Part shown: positions 1-4,876 of the stretch, piece by piece
Layout of the letters: each line of letters starts with the position of its first letter
How positions within the stretch are numbered: the stretch's first letter is position 1
Source of the DNA: an uncultured Microbacterium sp.
GTDB taxonomy: Bacteria; Actinomycetota; Actinomycetes; Actinomycetales; Microbacteriaceae
Reading direction: 5' to 3'
DNA: 6,179 bases
Assembly (NCBI GenBank): GCA_947647645.1
Contig: CANSLE010000152.1
Span: forward strand, 1-6,179
The notes under the pieces: generated by a model
Told to the model about the DNA's origin: nothing
What the model saw: only the letters and a program-made list of their open reading frames with translations
Databases searched by the model: none
Translations under genes and position numbers: made by a program

Positions 1-20
1 GGCGGGGGCGCAGGGAGGGG

Positions 21-854
21 TCAGGAGCCGGCGGCCAGCTCTTTCGCGCGGGCGAGAGCGGCATCGGTGGCCTCGGCGAAGACGCCGTCCAGGCGCGCGC
101 CCTGCAGCACGGCGATGGCGCGCTCGGTCGTCCCCTTCGGGCTCGTCACCCGACGGCGGAGCTCTGCGGGATCCTCACCCGTGGCATCCAGCAGGGCGGC
201 GGCCCCGATGAAGGTCTGCTCGGCCATGAGACGTGCGTCGGCGTCCGAGAAGCCCTTGCCGCGCGCAGCCTCGGCGAGGTCCTCGATCAGCAGGAAGACG
301 TATGCCGGCCCGGAGCCGGAGATCGTCGACAGCGCGTCGATCTGCGACTCGGGCACCTCGATCACCACGCCGCACGTCTCGAACAGCCGACGCACGACGG
401 CGAGATCGGCGGCGGATGCCGCGGCGCCCGCGGACAGGCCGGTCACGGCCTTGCCGACGACGGCGGGCGTGTTCGGCATCGAGCGGATCACCGCGACCCC
501 CTCGCCCACGATCGCGGCGAAGGTCGCGAGCGTCACCCCCGCGGCGAGGCTCACCAGGATCGTCCCGGGGCGCAGGACCGGCGCGATCTCGCGCAGCAGG
601 TCGGGCACCATCACGGGCTTCACCCCGACCAGCACGATGTCGGCCTCGGCTGCGGCCGTCGTGTTGGCCGCGGCATCCGCCTCGAGCGAGAGGCTCGTGA
701 CGCCGTCGAGCGCGGCGAGGGGCGCGGCGCTGGCGGCCGTGCGGTTGGTTACGGTGATCCGCGAGGCCTGGCCCGAACGGACCAGTCCGTGCAGGATGGC
801 ACCGCCCATCGAACCGGCACCGAGGATCGCGATCGAAGGGAGCGGAGAGGACAT
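21..854 (-). CDS. proC: Pyrroline-5-carboxylate reductase (ProC), complete, 277 aa
   Basis: This enzyme catalyses the last step of proline synthesis in the cytoplasm, the NAD(P)H-dependent reduction of 1-pyrroline-5-carboxylate to L-proline. The N-terminal Rossmann fold is marked by the dinucleotide-binding motif ILGAGSMGGAI (residues 10-20), followed by the VKP motif (78-80) and RSMPNTP (124-130). The C-terminal dimerisation and substrate domain carries SGSGPAYVF (179-187) and the family signature region TSPKGTT (237-243). The family form is usually TSPGGTT, so residue 240 is Lys where Gly is common; I regard this as a tolerated variant. The length of 277 aa is normal. The reading frame stays open far upstream, but the ATG at 854 is clearly the start: the Rossmann strand begins at residue 7, and a GAGGAT Shine-Dalgarno lies at 861-866. 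The gene is divergent from the hydrolase gene across 102 bases. No other proline gene is visible. Confidence 0.96.
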   Translation of the reverse strand: MSSPLPSIAILGAGSMGGAILHGLVRSGQASRITVTNRTAASAAPLAALDGVTSLSLEADAAANTTAAAEADIVLVGVKPVMVPDLLREIAPVLRPGTILVSLAAGVTLATFAAIVGEGVAVIRSMPNTPAVVGKAVTGLSAGAAASAADLAVVRRLFETCGVVIEVPESQIDALSTISGSGPAYVFLLIEDLAEAARGKGFSDADARLMAEQTFIGAAALLDATGEDPAELRRRVTSPKGTTERAIAVLQGARLDGVFAEATDAALARAKELAAGS

Positions 855-879
855 GCCCCCATCCTCGCAGAGGAGCGGC

Positions 880-885
880 ACCGTA
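880..885 (-). promoter_or_regulatory. Candidate -10 box for proC
   Basis: On the minus strand TACGGT fits the actinobacterial -10 pattern TANNNT. It would start transcription near 873, giving a leader of about 20 nt that includes the GAGGAT ribosome-binding site at 861-866. No good -35 box is seen; the best hexamers about 17-18 bases upstream read GAAGAG or TGAAGA. This is a pattern match only. Confidence 0.35.
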
Positions 886-944
886 CGCTCGGGGCTCTCC
901 AGCTCTTCACCTGAAACCCTGTTCATGCCGAAAGGTCGCCGGAG

Positions 945-950
945 TAGGAT
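945..950 (+). promoter_or_regulatory. Candidate -10 box giving a leaderless hydrolase mRNA
   Basis: TAGGAT fits TANNNT and ends exactly 6 bases before the ATG at 957, which would place the transcript start on or beside the A of the start codon. Leaderless mRNAs with this geometry are common in Actinomycetota. The same stretch includes GGAG (941-944) and AGGA (946-949), so a conventional ribosome-binding site with an upstream promoter is the competing reading. A weak -35 (TTCATG, 922-927) sits 17 bases upstream. Confidence 0.45.
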
Positions 951-956
951 GCGGTC

Positions 957-2069
957 ATGACGCTCCTCGACGGCATCACTTCCCGGGTCATCGACACCGA
1001 TCGCCTGCACGTCGGCATCCTGGAACGCGCCGGCGACGACGCCGCGGCGACGGCCGATCAGACGGTCGTCCTCGTGCACGGCAACGTGTCGTCGAGCCTG
1101 TTCTGGCAGGAGCTCATGCAGGACCTGCCGAGCGATCTGCGCGTGATCGCGGTCGACCTCCGCGGCTTCGGAGCGTCTGCGAGCGCACCGGTCGACGCGA
1201 CGCGCGGCGTCCGCGACTTCAGCGACGATCTGTTCGCGACCCTGCAGGCTCTGGGGCTCGAGACCGCCCACCTGGTGGGCTGGTCGATGGGCGGCGGAGT
1301 CGTCATGCAATACGCGATGGATCACCCCGTGCTCTCGCTGACGCTGCAGGCGCCGGTGTCGCCGTACGGCTTCGGGGGCACCCGTCGTGACGGCACGCGA
1401 CTCACCGACGACGACGCCGGGTGCGGCGGCGGGGGCGCGAACCCCGACTTCATCCAGCGTCTCATCGACCGCGACGCCACCGACGAGGCACCGACCTCGC
1501 CCCGGAACGTCTTCCGCTCGGCCTACGTCGCACCGGACTACACGAGCGCGCACGAGGACATCTGGGTGGAGTCGATGAACACGACGTCGACGGCGACCGG
1601 CAACTACCCCGGCGACAGCACGCCGAGCGCGAACTGGCCGGGCTTCGCGGCCGGGACCATCGGGGTACTCAACGCCATGGCGCCGCGGTACTTCGACACG
1701 TCGGGGATCGTCGACATCGACCCGAAGCCGCCGATCCTCTGGGTGCGCGGCGACGCGGACGCGATCGTGTCGGACGCGTCGTTCTTCGACATCAACCACC
1801 TCGGGGCGATCGGTGTGATCCCGGGCTGGCCGGGCGCCGAGGCCGCCCCGGCCCAGGAGATGGTCTCGCAGACCCGGGACGTGCTCGACGCCTACCGCGC
1901 CGCGGGCGGCACGGTGACGGAGCTCGTCCTCCCGGGCGTCGGACACGCCCCGCACCTCGAGCGACCCGCCGCCTTCCGCCGCGCGCTGCTGGAGAACGTG
2001 GGCTACATCGGTCATCCGGCCGACCCCGCCCCACCGACCGAGGCGATCATCCTCAGCTCTTCCGACTGA
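957..2069 (+). CDS. Alpha/beta-fold hydrolase, complete, 370 aa, substrate unknown
   Basis: This is a cytoplasmic alpha/beta hydrolase; no signal peptide or membrane segment is seen. The fold is supported by an oxyanion-type HGNVSSS after a hydrophobic strand (residues 41-47), DLRGFGAS (67-74), and the nucleophile elbow GWSMGGG with Ser110 in GxSxG. The probable acid is Asp268 in RGDADAIV (Asp266 is the alternative), and the catalytic His is His330 in GVGHAPHLERP. Residues about 140-245 form a long lid that includes a Gly-rich GCGGGG (155-160). The lid makes the protein longer than the usual 270-300 aa. The stretch after the nucleophile helix reads DHPVLSLTL; relatives usually have a few extra residues (ER, V) after DHP, so a small in-frame deletion is possible. 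The ATG at 957 is set by its spacing from the strand-1 region and by upstream signals. The family covers esterases, lipases, dehalogenases and epoxide hydrolases, and nothing here fixes the substrate. The gene stands alone, divergent from proC and convergent with tadA. Confidence 0.9.
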   Translation: MTLLDGITSRVIDTDRLHVGILERAGDDAAATADQTVVLVHGNVSSSLFWQELMQDLPSDLRVIAVDLRGFGASASAPVDATRGVRDFSDDLFATLQALGLETAHLVGWSMGGGVVMQYAMDHPVLSLTLQAPVSPYGFGGTRRDGTRLTDDDAGCGGGGANPDFIQRLIDRDATDEAPTSPRNVFRSAYVAPDYTSAHEDIWVESMNTTSTATGNYPGDSTPSANWPGFAAGTIGVLNAMAPRYFDTSGIVDIDPKPPILWVRGDADAIVSDASFFDINHLGAIGVIPGWPGAEAAPAQEMVSQTRDVLDAYRAAGGTVTELVLPGVGHAPHLERPAAFRRALLENVGYIGHPADPAPPTEAIILSSSD

Positions 2070-2141
2070 CCCCGCCCCGGCATCCGCGTCCGCGAGCGCC
2101 TCCGCGGTCGCGCGCGTTGCCGCGCGGGGCGGGGCGGTCAG
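2066..2141. terminator. GC-rich inverted repeat between convergent genes, possible bidirectional terminator
   Basis: CCCCGCCCC (2070-2078) pairs perfectly with GGGGCGGGG (2126-2134). The stem continues through CTGA (2066-2069) against TCAG (2138-2141) after a 3-base bulge, so the stop codons of both the hydrolase gene and tadA lie in the base of the stem. The 47-base loop is itself rich in short CCGCG repeats that could form inner hairpins. There is no T tract on either strand, so this is not a textbook intrinsic terminator. It would suit termination or 3'-end protection of two convergent transcripts in a high-GC actinobacterium. Confidence 0.55.
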
Positions 2142-2605
2142 CGACGTGCGTCGAAGAAGGAGTGCAGCAGGGCGCGGGCGTCGTCCTCGAGGATGCCGCC
2201 GACCACCTCGGCCCGGACGGGGAGCCGCCGGTCGCGCAGCACGTCGTACATCGACCCCGCCGCCCCGGCCTTCTCGTCCCAGGCGCCGAACACGACGCGC
2301 CCGATCCGCGCCTGCAGGATCGCGCCGGCACACATCAGACACGGCTCGAGCGTCACGGTGAGCGTGCAGCCCTCGAGGTTCCACGAGCCGAGGGATGCCG
2401 CGGCCTCGCGCAGCGCCACGATCTCCGCATGGGCTGTGGGATCGTGCGTCGCCTCGCGGAGGTTCCTCCCCGCGCCGACCACCGTACCGTGAGCACCCGT
2501 CACGACGGCACCGACCGGGATCTCGCCCGCAGCACCCGCCTCCGCGGCGAGCGCGAGCGCGTCACGCATGGCGCTTTCGTCGTCGGGGCTGATCGGCAGG
2601 CTCAC
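2138..2605 (-). CDS. tadA: tRNA-specific adenosine deaminase (TadA), complete, 155 aa
   Basis: TadA deaminates adenosine 34 to inosine in the anticodon of tRNA-Arg(ACG), so that one tRNA reads CGU, CGC and CGA. The cytidine-deaminase-fold zinc motifs are intact: HAE at residues 59-61 (His59 zinc ligand, Glu61 proton shuttle) and PCLMC at 88-92 (Cys89 and Cys92 ligands). GEIPVGAVV (27-35) and GRN (46-48) are also typical of TadA. I chose the GTG at 2605 as the start because TACGCT, a -10 match, ends 6 bases before it, which gives a leaderless start, and because 155 aa fits the family. The alternative is the ATG at 2629, which adds 8 residues (163 aa). That ATG has no Shine-Dalgarno and would share the CATG at 2627-2630 with the upp start codon. 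The gene is divergent from upp and convergent with the hydrolase gene. Confidence 0.93.
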   Translation of the reverse strand: MSLPISPDDESAMRDALALAAEAGAAGEIPVGAVVTGAHGTVVGAGRNLREATHDPTAHAEIVALREAAASLGSWNLEGCTLTVTLEPCLMCAGAILQARIGRVVFGAWDEKAGAAGSMYDVLRDRRLPVRAEVVGGILEDDARALLHSFFDARR

Positions 2606-2611
2606 CTGCCC

Positions 2612-2621
2612 AGCGTAGGCT
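2612..2621. promoter_or_regulatory. Overlapping divergent -10 boxes for tadA and upp
   Basis: On the plus strand TAGGCT (2616-2621) ends 6 bases before the upp ATG at 2628. On the minus strand TACGCT (2617 down to 2612) ends 6 bases before the tadA GTG at 2605. The two boxes share the central TA, so the 10-base block AGCGTAGGCT is nearly its own reverse complement. A -35-like TCGGCA (2593-2598, 4 of 6 matches to TTGACA) lies 17 bases upstream of the plus-strand box; no convincing -35 exists on the minus side. Neither gene has a Shine-Dalgarno, which agrees with leaderless transcripts in both directions. Confidence 0.55.
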
Positions 2622-2627
2622 GAGAAC

Positions 2628-3260
2628 ATGCGCGTGCACGTTGCCGATCACCCCCTCATCACCCACAAGCTGACGGTGCTGCGCGACCAACGCACGCCCT
2701 CTCCGGTGTTCCGACAGCTGACCGAGGAGCTCATCACGCTGCTCGCGTACGAGGCGACCCGCAACGTCCGCGTGGAGGACATCGAGATCCAGACCCCCGT
2801 CACCACGACGATCGGCGTGCGCATCTCCGAGCCGCGTCCGCTCGTCGTGCCGATCCTGCGCGCCGGCCTCGGCATGCTCGACGGCATGGTGAAGCTGCTG
2901 CCGACCGCCGAGGTCGGCTTTCTCGGGATGGCGCGCGATGAGGAGACCCTGAAGCCGTACACGTACGCCGAGCGCCTCCCCGACGACCTCAGCGACCGTC
3001 AGTGCTTCGTGCTGGACCCCATGCTCGCGACCGGCGGGTCACTGGGCGCGGCGATCGACTTCCTCTTCGCCCGCGGAGCGCAGGACGTCACCGCGATCTG
3101 CATCCTGGGCGCCCCGGAGGGCGTCGCGAAGATCGAGGAGCTCGTCGGAGACCGCGACGTCACGCTGGTGCTCGGCGCGCTCGACGAGCGGCTGGACGAG
3201 AAGGGCTACATCGTGCCCGGTCTCGGCGACGCCGGCGACCGCCTCTACGGGACGGTCTGA
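2628..3260 (+). CDS. upp: Uracil phosphoribosyltransferase, complete, 210 aa
   Basis: The enzyme joins uracil to PRPP to form UMP and pyrophosphate, the pyrimidine salvage step, in the cytoplasm. Typical family features appear in order: DHPLITHKLTVLRD near the N-terminus (7-20), LAYEATR (39-45), VPILRAGLGMLDG (74-86), the PRPP-binding loop VLDPMLATGGS (128-138) and the C-terminal uracil-binding YIVPGLGDAGDRLYGT (194-209). The length of 210 aa matches the usual 205-215. The ATG at 2628 is supported by the N-terminal family alignment and by the -10 box 6 bases upstream; no Shine-Dalgarno precedes it. The gene is divergent from tadA and convergent with corA. It is not next to a uracil permease gene, a common partner elsewhere. 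PyrR, the related regulator, lacks this C-terminal uracil motif, so that alternative is unlikely. Confidence 0.97.
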   Translation: MRVHVADHPLITHKLTVLRDQRTPSPVFRQLTEELITLLAYEATRNVRVEDIEIQTPVTTTIGVRISEPRPLVVPILRAGLGMLDGMVKLLPTAEVGFLGMARDEETLKPYTYAERLPDDLSDRQCFVLDPMLATGGSLGAAIDFLFARGAQDVTAICILGAPEGVAKIEELVGDRDVTLVLGALDERLDEKGYIVPGLGDAGDRLYGTV

Positions 3261-3289
3261 CGCTCCCCGGACCTCAGAGCCAGCGTCGG
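3257..3289. terminator. Weak hairpin at the upp/corA convergence
   Basis: GACGCT (3259-3264) pairs with AGCGTC (3282-3287). Two further outer pairs, one of them T.G, give an 8-bp stem with a 17-base loop. It covers the upp stop and the last codons of corA, and the 13-base gap lies in its loop. There is no T tract. It is the only terminator-like structure I see between these convergent genes and could arise by chance. Confidence 0.25.
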
Positions 3290-4275
3290 CGCTTGAAGAT
3301 CACGTACAGCACGGCTGGGAACGTCACCATCACACCGAGCGCCGCCGGATAGCCGTACTCCCAGTGCAGTTCCGGCATCACGTCGAAGTTCATTCCGTAG
3401 ATCGTGCCGATGAGCGTCGGCGCGAAGATGATCGCCGCCCAGGACGAGATCTTCTTGACCTGCTCGTTCTGCGCGAGGTTCACCTCGGTCTGGCGACGCG
3501 CGACGAGCGCGGAGTGCACGGTGAGAGCCTTGTCGAGCACCGCGCGGAACCCGTCGATGCGCTCCGTGACGCGCAGGGCATGGTCGCGGACGTCGCGCAG
3601 GCGCCGCTGCAGCTCGATGTCGACGTGGTACGCCTCGTGTCCGCGCTGCAGCCACTCGATGATCGGGACGAGGGGATGCGTCGCGCGCGCGAAGCGGTTG
3701 AGCTCCCCGGACAGCTCATAGATGCGGCGCGACAGCGCATCGTCGTCCGCCCCCTCGAAGAGGTCGTCCTCGATCTCGTCGATGTCGTTCTCGATGCCCG
3801 CGACCAGCGGTTCGTACTCGTCGACCACGCGGTCGAGCACCGCGTACAGCACCGCCTCCGAGCCGAGAGCCAGGAGGTCGGGCTGCTGCTCGAGTCGCCG
3901 CCGCACGGCACCCAGGTCGGGCGACTCCGCGTGGCGGATCGTGATGACGAAGTCCGGGCCGACGAACAGGTGCAGCTCGCCGATGTCGAGCGCCTCCCGG
4001 TCATCGTCGTAGCGCGCCGGTCGCAGCACGACGAAGAGCGTGTCGCCGTACCGTTCGACCTTCGAGCGCTGGTGTCCGAGCTCGGCGTCCTCGATTGCGA
4101 GGGGATGCAGCTCGAACTCCGCGGCGACCGAGGCGAGCTCCTCCTCGCTCGGGCGATAGAGCCCGATCCACGCGAAGCCGGTGTGCGCCTCTTGCAGGGC
4201 GTAGGCCTCGTCGAGCGAGGCGGGCGTCGCGACGCGGACGCCTTCCTTGTACACGGCGTTGTCGATCAGGGGCAT
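3274..4275 (-). CDS. corA: CorA-family magnesium/cobalt transporter, complete, 333 aa
   Basis: This is an inner-membrane divalent cation channel of the CorA metal ion transporter family, expected to act as a homopentamer for Mg2+ (also Co2+ or Ni2+) uptake. A large acidic cytoplasmic domain with long helices occupies residues about 1-270. The pore helix region ISSWAAIIFAPTLIGTI (274-290) leads into the diagnostic YGMNF (293-297, GMN at 294-296). A periplasmic loop with MPEL follows, then the second membrane helix (about 312-328) and a positively charged tail ending KRRRWL. Length and order are normal for the family. The frame is open to 4341, but GAGGAG at 4281-4286 lies 5 bases before the ATG at 4275, which fixes that start. 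Unlike the leaderless-looking genes nearby, corA has a strong Shine-Dalgarno and about 260 gene-free bases upstream, which suggests control in the leader. It converges with upp. Whether the ion is Mg2+ or Co2+ cannot be decided from sequence alone. Confidence 0.95.
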   Translation of the reverse strand: MPLIDNAVYKEGVRVATPASLDEAYALQEAHTGFAWIGLYRPSEEELASVAAEFELHPLAIEDAELGHQRSKVERYGDTLFVVLRPARYDDDREALDIGELHLFVGPDFVITIRHAESPDLGAVRRRLEQQPDLLALGSEAVLYAVLDRVVDEYEPLVAGIENDIDEIEDDLFEGADDDALSRRIYELSGELNRFARATHPLVPIIEWLQRGHEAYHVDIELQRRLRDVRDHALRVTERIDGFRAVLDKALTVHSALVARRQTEVNLAQNEQVKKISSWAAIIFAPTLIGTIYGMNFDVMPELHWEYGYPAALGVMVTFPAVLYVIFKRRRWL

Positions 4276-4350
4276 GGGATCTCCTCGGGGATGCGCGACC
4301 ACAGACGGCCGCGATCGGTCATCGCGCACGTCGGGATGCACGCGCGGCGA

Positions 4351-4370
4351 AGCGCACCGATCGGCGCGCT
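4351..4370. repeat. 20-base palindrome in the corA leader
   Basis: AGCGCACCGATCGGCGCGCT is its own reverse complement except for one pair. In a minus-strand transcript that pair becomes G.U, so the whole element can fold. It may be an RNA hairpin with a GAUC loop or a dimeric protein-binding site between the candidate promoter and the corA start. Confidence 0.5.
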
Positions 4371-4394
4371 CAGGAACGCCGCGGAGAGGGGGGA

Positions 4395-4451
4395 TCAGGC
4401 AGAGACGATCCCGGCACCGAGCACCGCGGCGCAGCTACTATCGTCTGCCAT
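4395..4451 (-). CDS. Possible 18-aa upstream ORF in the corA leader
   Basis: An ATG at 4451 opens a short frame encoding MADDSSCAAVLGAGIVSA, which ends at TGA (4397-4395), 119 bases before the corA start. GGTGAG (4462 down to 4457) lies 5 bases upstream and can pair with the anti-Shine-Dalgarno, with GAGG a little further upstream. The peptide has an acidic pair (DD) just after the start. Leader peptides with acidic or Pro-rich starts, such as MgtL (EPDP) of enteric bacteria, sense low Mg2+ through ribosome instability, which makes this one interesting. No homologue is known to me, and an ORF of this length occurs easily by chance. Confidence 0.28.
   Translation of the reverse strand: MADDSSCAAVLGAGIVSA
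4398..4449. repeat. Inverted repeat (10-bp stem, 30-base loop) in the corA leader
   Basis: GGCAGAGACGAT (4398-4409) pairs with ATCGTCTGCC (4440-4449), giving 10 base pairs with a 2-base bulge. On the minus strand the stem spans almost the whole candidate upstream ORF, so translating that ORF would open the hairpin. That is the layout expected of an attenuator-like leader. A run of C, not U, follows the stem, so it would not be an intrinsic terminator; a role in RNA stability or Rho access is possible. Confidence 0.45.
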
Positions 4452-4508
4452 GGTGTCTCACCGCCTCGGGTCCCGGCCCGCACGGATGTCGGCTGCGGGC
4501 CACGGGTG

Positions 4509-4514
4509 AGTATA
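4509..4514 (-). promoter_or_regulatory. Candidate -10 box of corA
   Basis: TATACT on the minus strand matches 5 of 6 bases of TATAAT, which stands out in a GC-rich stretch. It begins 22 bases past the stop codon of the DUF3467 gene, so corA probably has its own promoter. No good -35 box is present; the hexamer 17 bases upstream reads AGATTC. Confidence 0.5.
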
Positions 4515-4536
4515 GCCCCCGAAGGTGACGCGAATC

Positions 4537-4836
4537 TCACCCCTCGGAACGGCGGCCCGTCTCCTGCTCCCAGAACTCCAGCTGCTGGGTCAGCGCCTTC
4601 GCGAGCTCGAACACCTGCTGCGGCGGGATACGCACACGCTGCACGACCCGCCCGGGCACCACGGTGACCGCGGTGCCGTCGGCATCCACCCCCGCCTGCG
4701 GCGGACGGGCGAGGGAGACGAAGTCCATCACGAACACGTCGGGGGTGTGCCAGACGTTCGCGAAGTCGGCGAAGCTGCCCGCGATGGCCTCCGGCGGCAG
4801 ATCGATCTCGAACTGACGCGGCACCTCGTCGCTCAT
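4537..4836 (-). CDS. DUF3467 family protein, complete, 99 aa, function unknown
   Basis: I recognise this small acidic cytoplasmic protein as DUF3467. No signal peptide or membrane segment is seen. The family pattern is visible: an N-terminal strand (RQFEIDLPP, 7-15), a conserved centre around FADFANVWHTPDVFVMDFVSL (22-42), and a C-terminal helix after VQRVRIPPQQVFELAKALTQQL (65-86). No catalytic residues can be named. The frame is open back to 4914, overlapping the end of the helicase gene. The start chosen is the ATG at 4836, because GAGGAGG at 4842-4848 lies 5 bases upstream and the family begins just before this point. It follows the helicase stop by 40 bases on the same strand, so the two are probably cotranscribed. 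This hints at a link to nucleic-acid metabolism, but it is only an inference from position. Confidence 0.85.
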   Translation of the reverse strand: MSDEVPRQFEIDLPPEAIAGSFADFANVWHTPDVFVMDFVSLARPPQAGVDADGTAVTVVPGRVVQRVRIPPQQVFELAKALTQQLEFWEQETGRRSEG

Positions 4837-4876
4837 CCGGTCCTCCTCGTCGCCGTCGGCATCCTGTGCGGCGAGT

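Larger units (their letters stand above)
4276..4502 (-). promoter_or_regulatory. Long candidate 5' leader of corA
   Basis: If transcription starts about 7 bases after the TATACT box, the corA mRNA carries a leader of about 227 nt. It contains, in transcript order, a possible short ORF (4451-4395) lying within a hairpin (4449-4398), a pyrimidine-rich CCCCCC run just after it, a 20-base palindrome (4370-4351) and the corA ribosome-binding site GAGGAG. Leaders of Mg2+ transporters in other bacteria often carry an M-box riboswitch or a regulatory peptide. I could not recognise the conserved M-box core by eye, so no riboswitch class is claimed. Confidence 0.4.

Noticed and set aside
1..20. Terminator or gene end downstream of proC
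   Set aside because: Only 20 G-rich bases are visible, with no inverted repeat complete within the window.
21..2384. 787-codon open frame on the minus strand running through proC and far upstream
   Set aside because: Only the last 277 codons (from 854) look like a protein. The rest is Arg/Asp/Val-rich, lies antisense to the hydrolase gene and inside tadA in another frame, and is open only because stop codons are rare at this GC content.
1421..2623. 400-codon plus-strand frame over the end of the hydrolase gene and opposite tadA
   Set aside because: It is Arg/Gly/Pro-rich low-complexity translation typical of shadow frames and contradicts two well-supported genes.
4276..4502. M-box (ykoK) Mg2+ riboswitch upstream of corA
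   Set aside because: The context invites it, but I could not find the conserved core sequence and pairing by eye. It is left open for a covariance-model search and not annotated.
3364..4509. 381-codon plus-strand frame antisense to corA
   Set aside because: It is the opposite-strand reflection of corA codons, with no family motif and no ribosome-binding site at its start.
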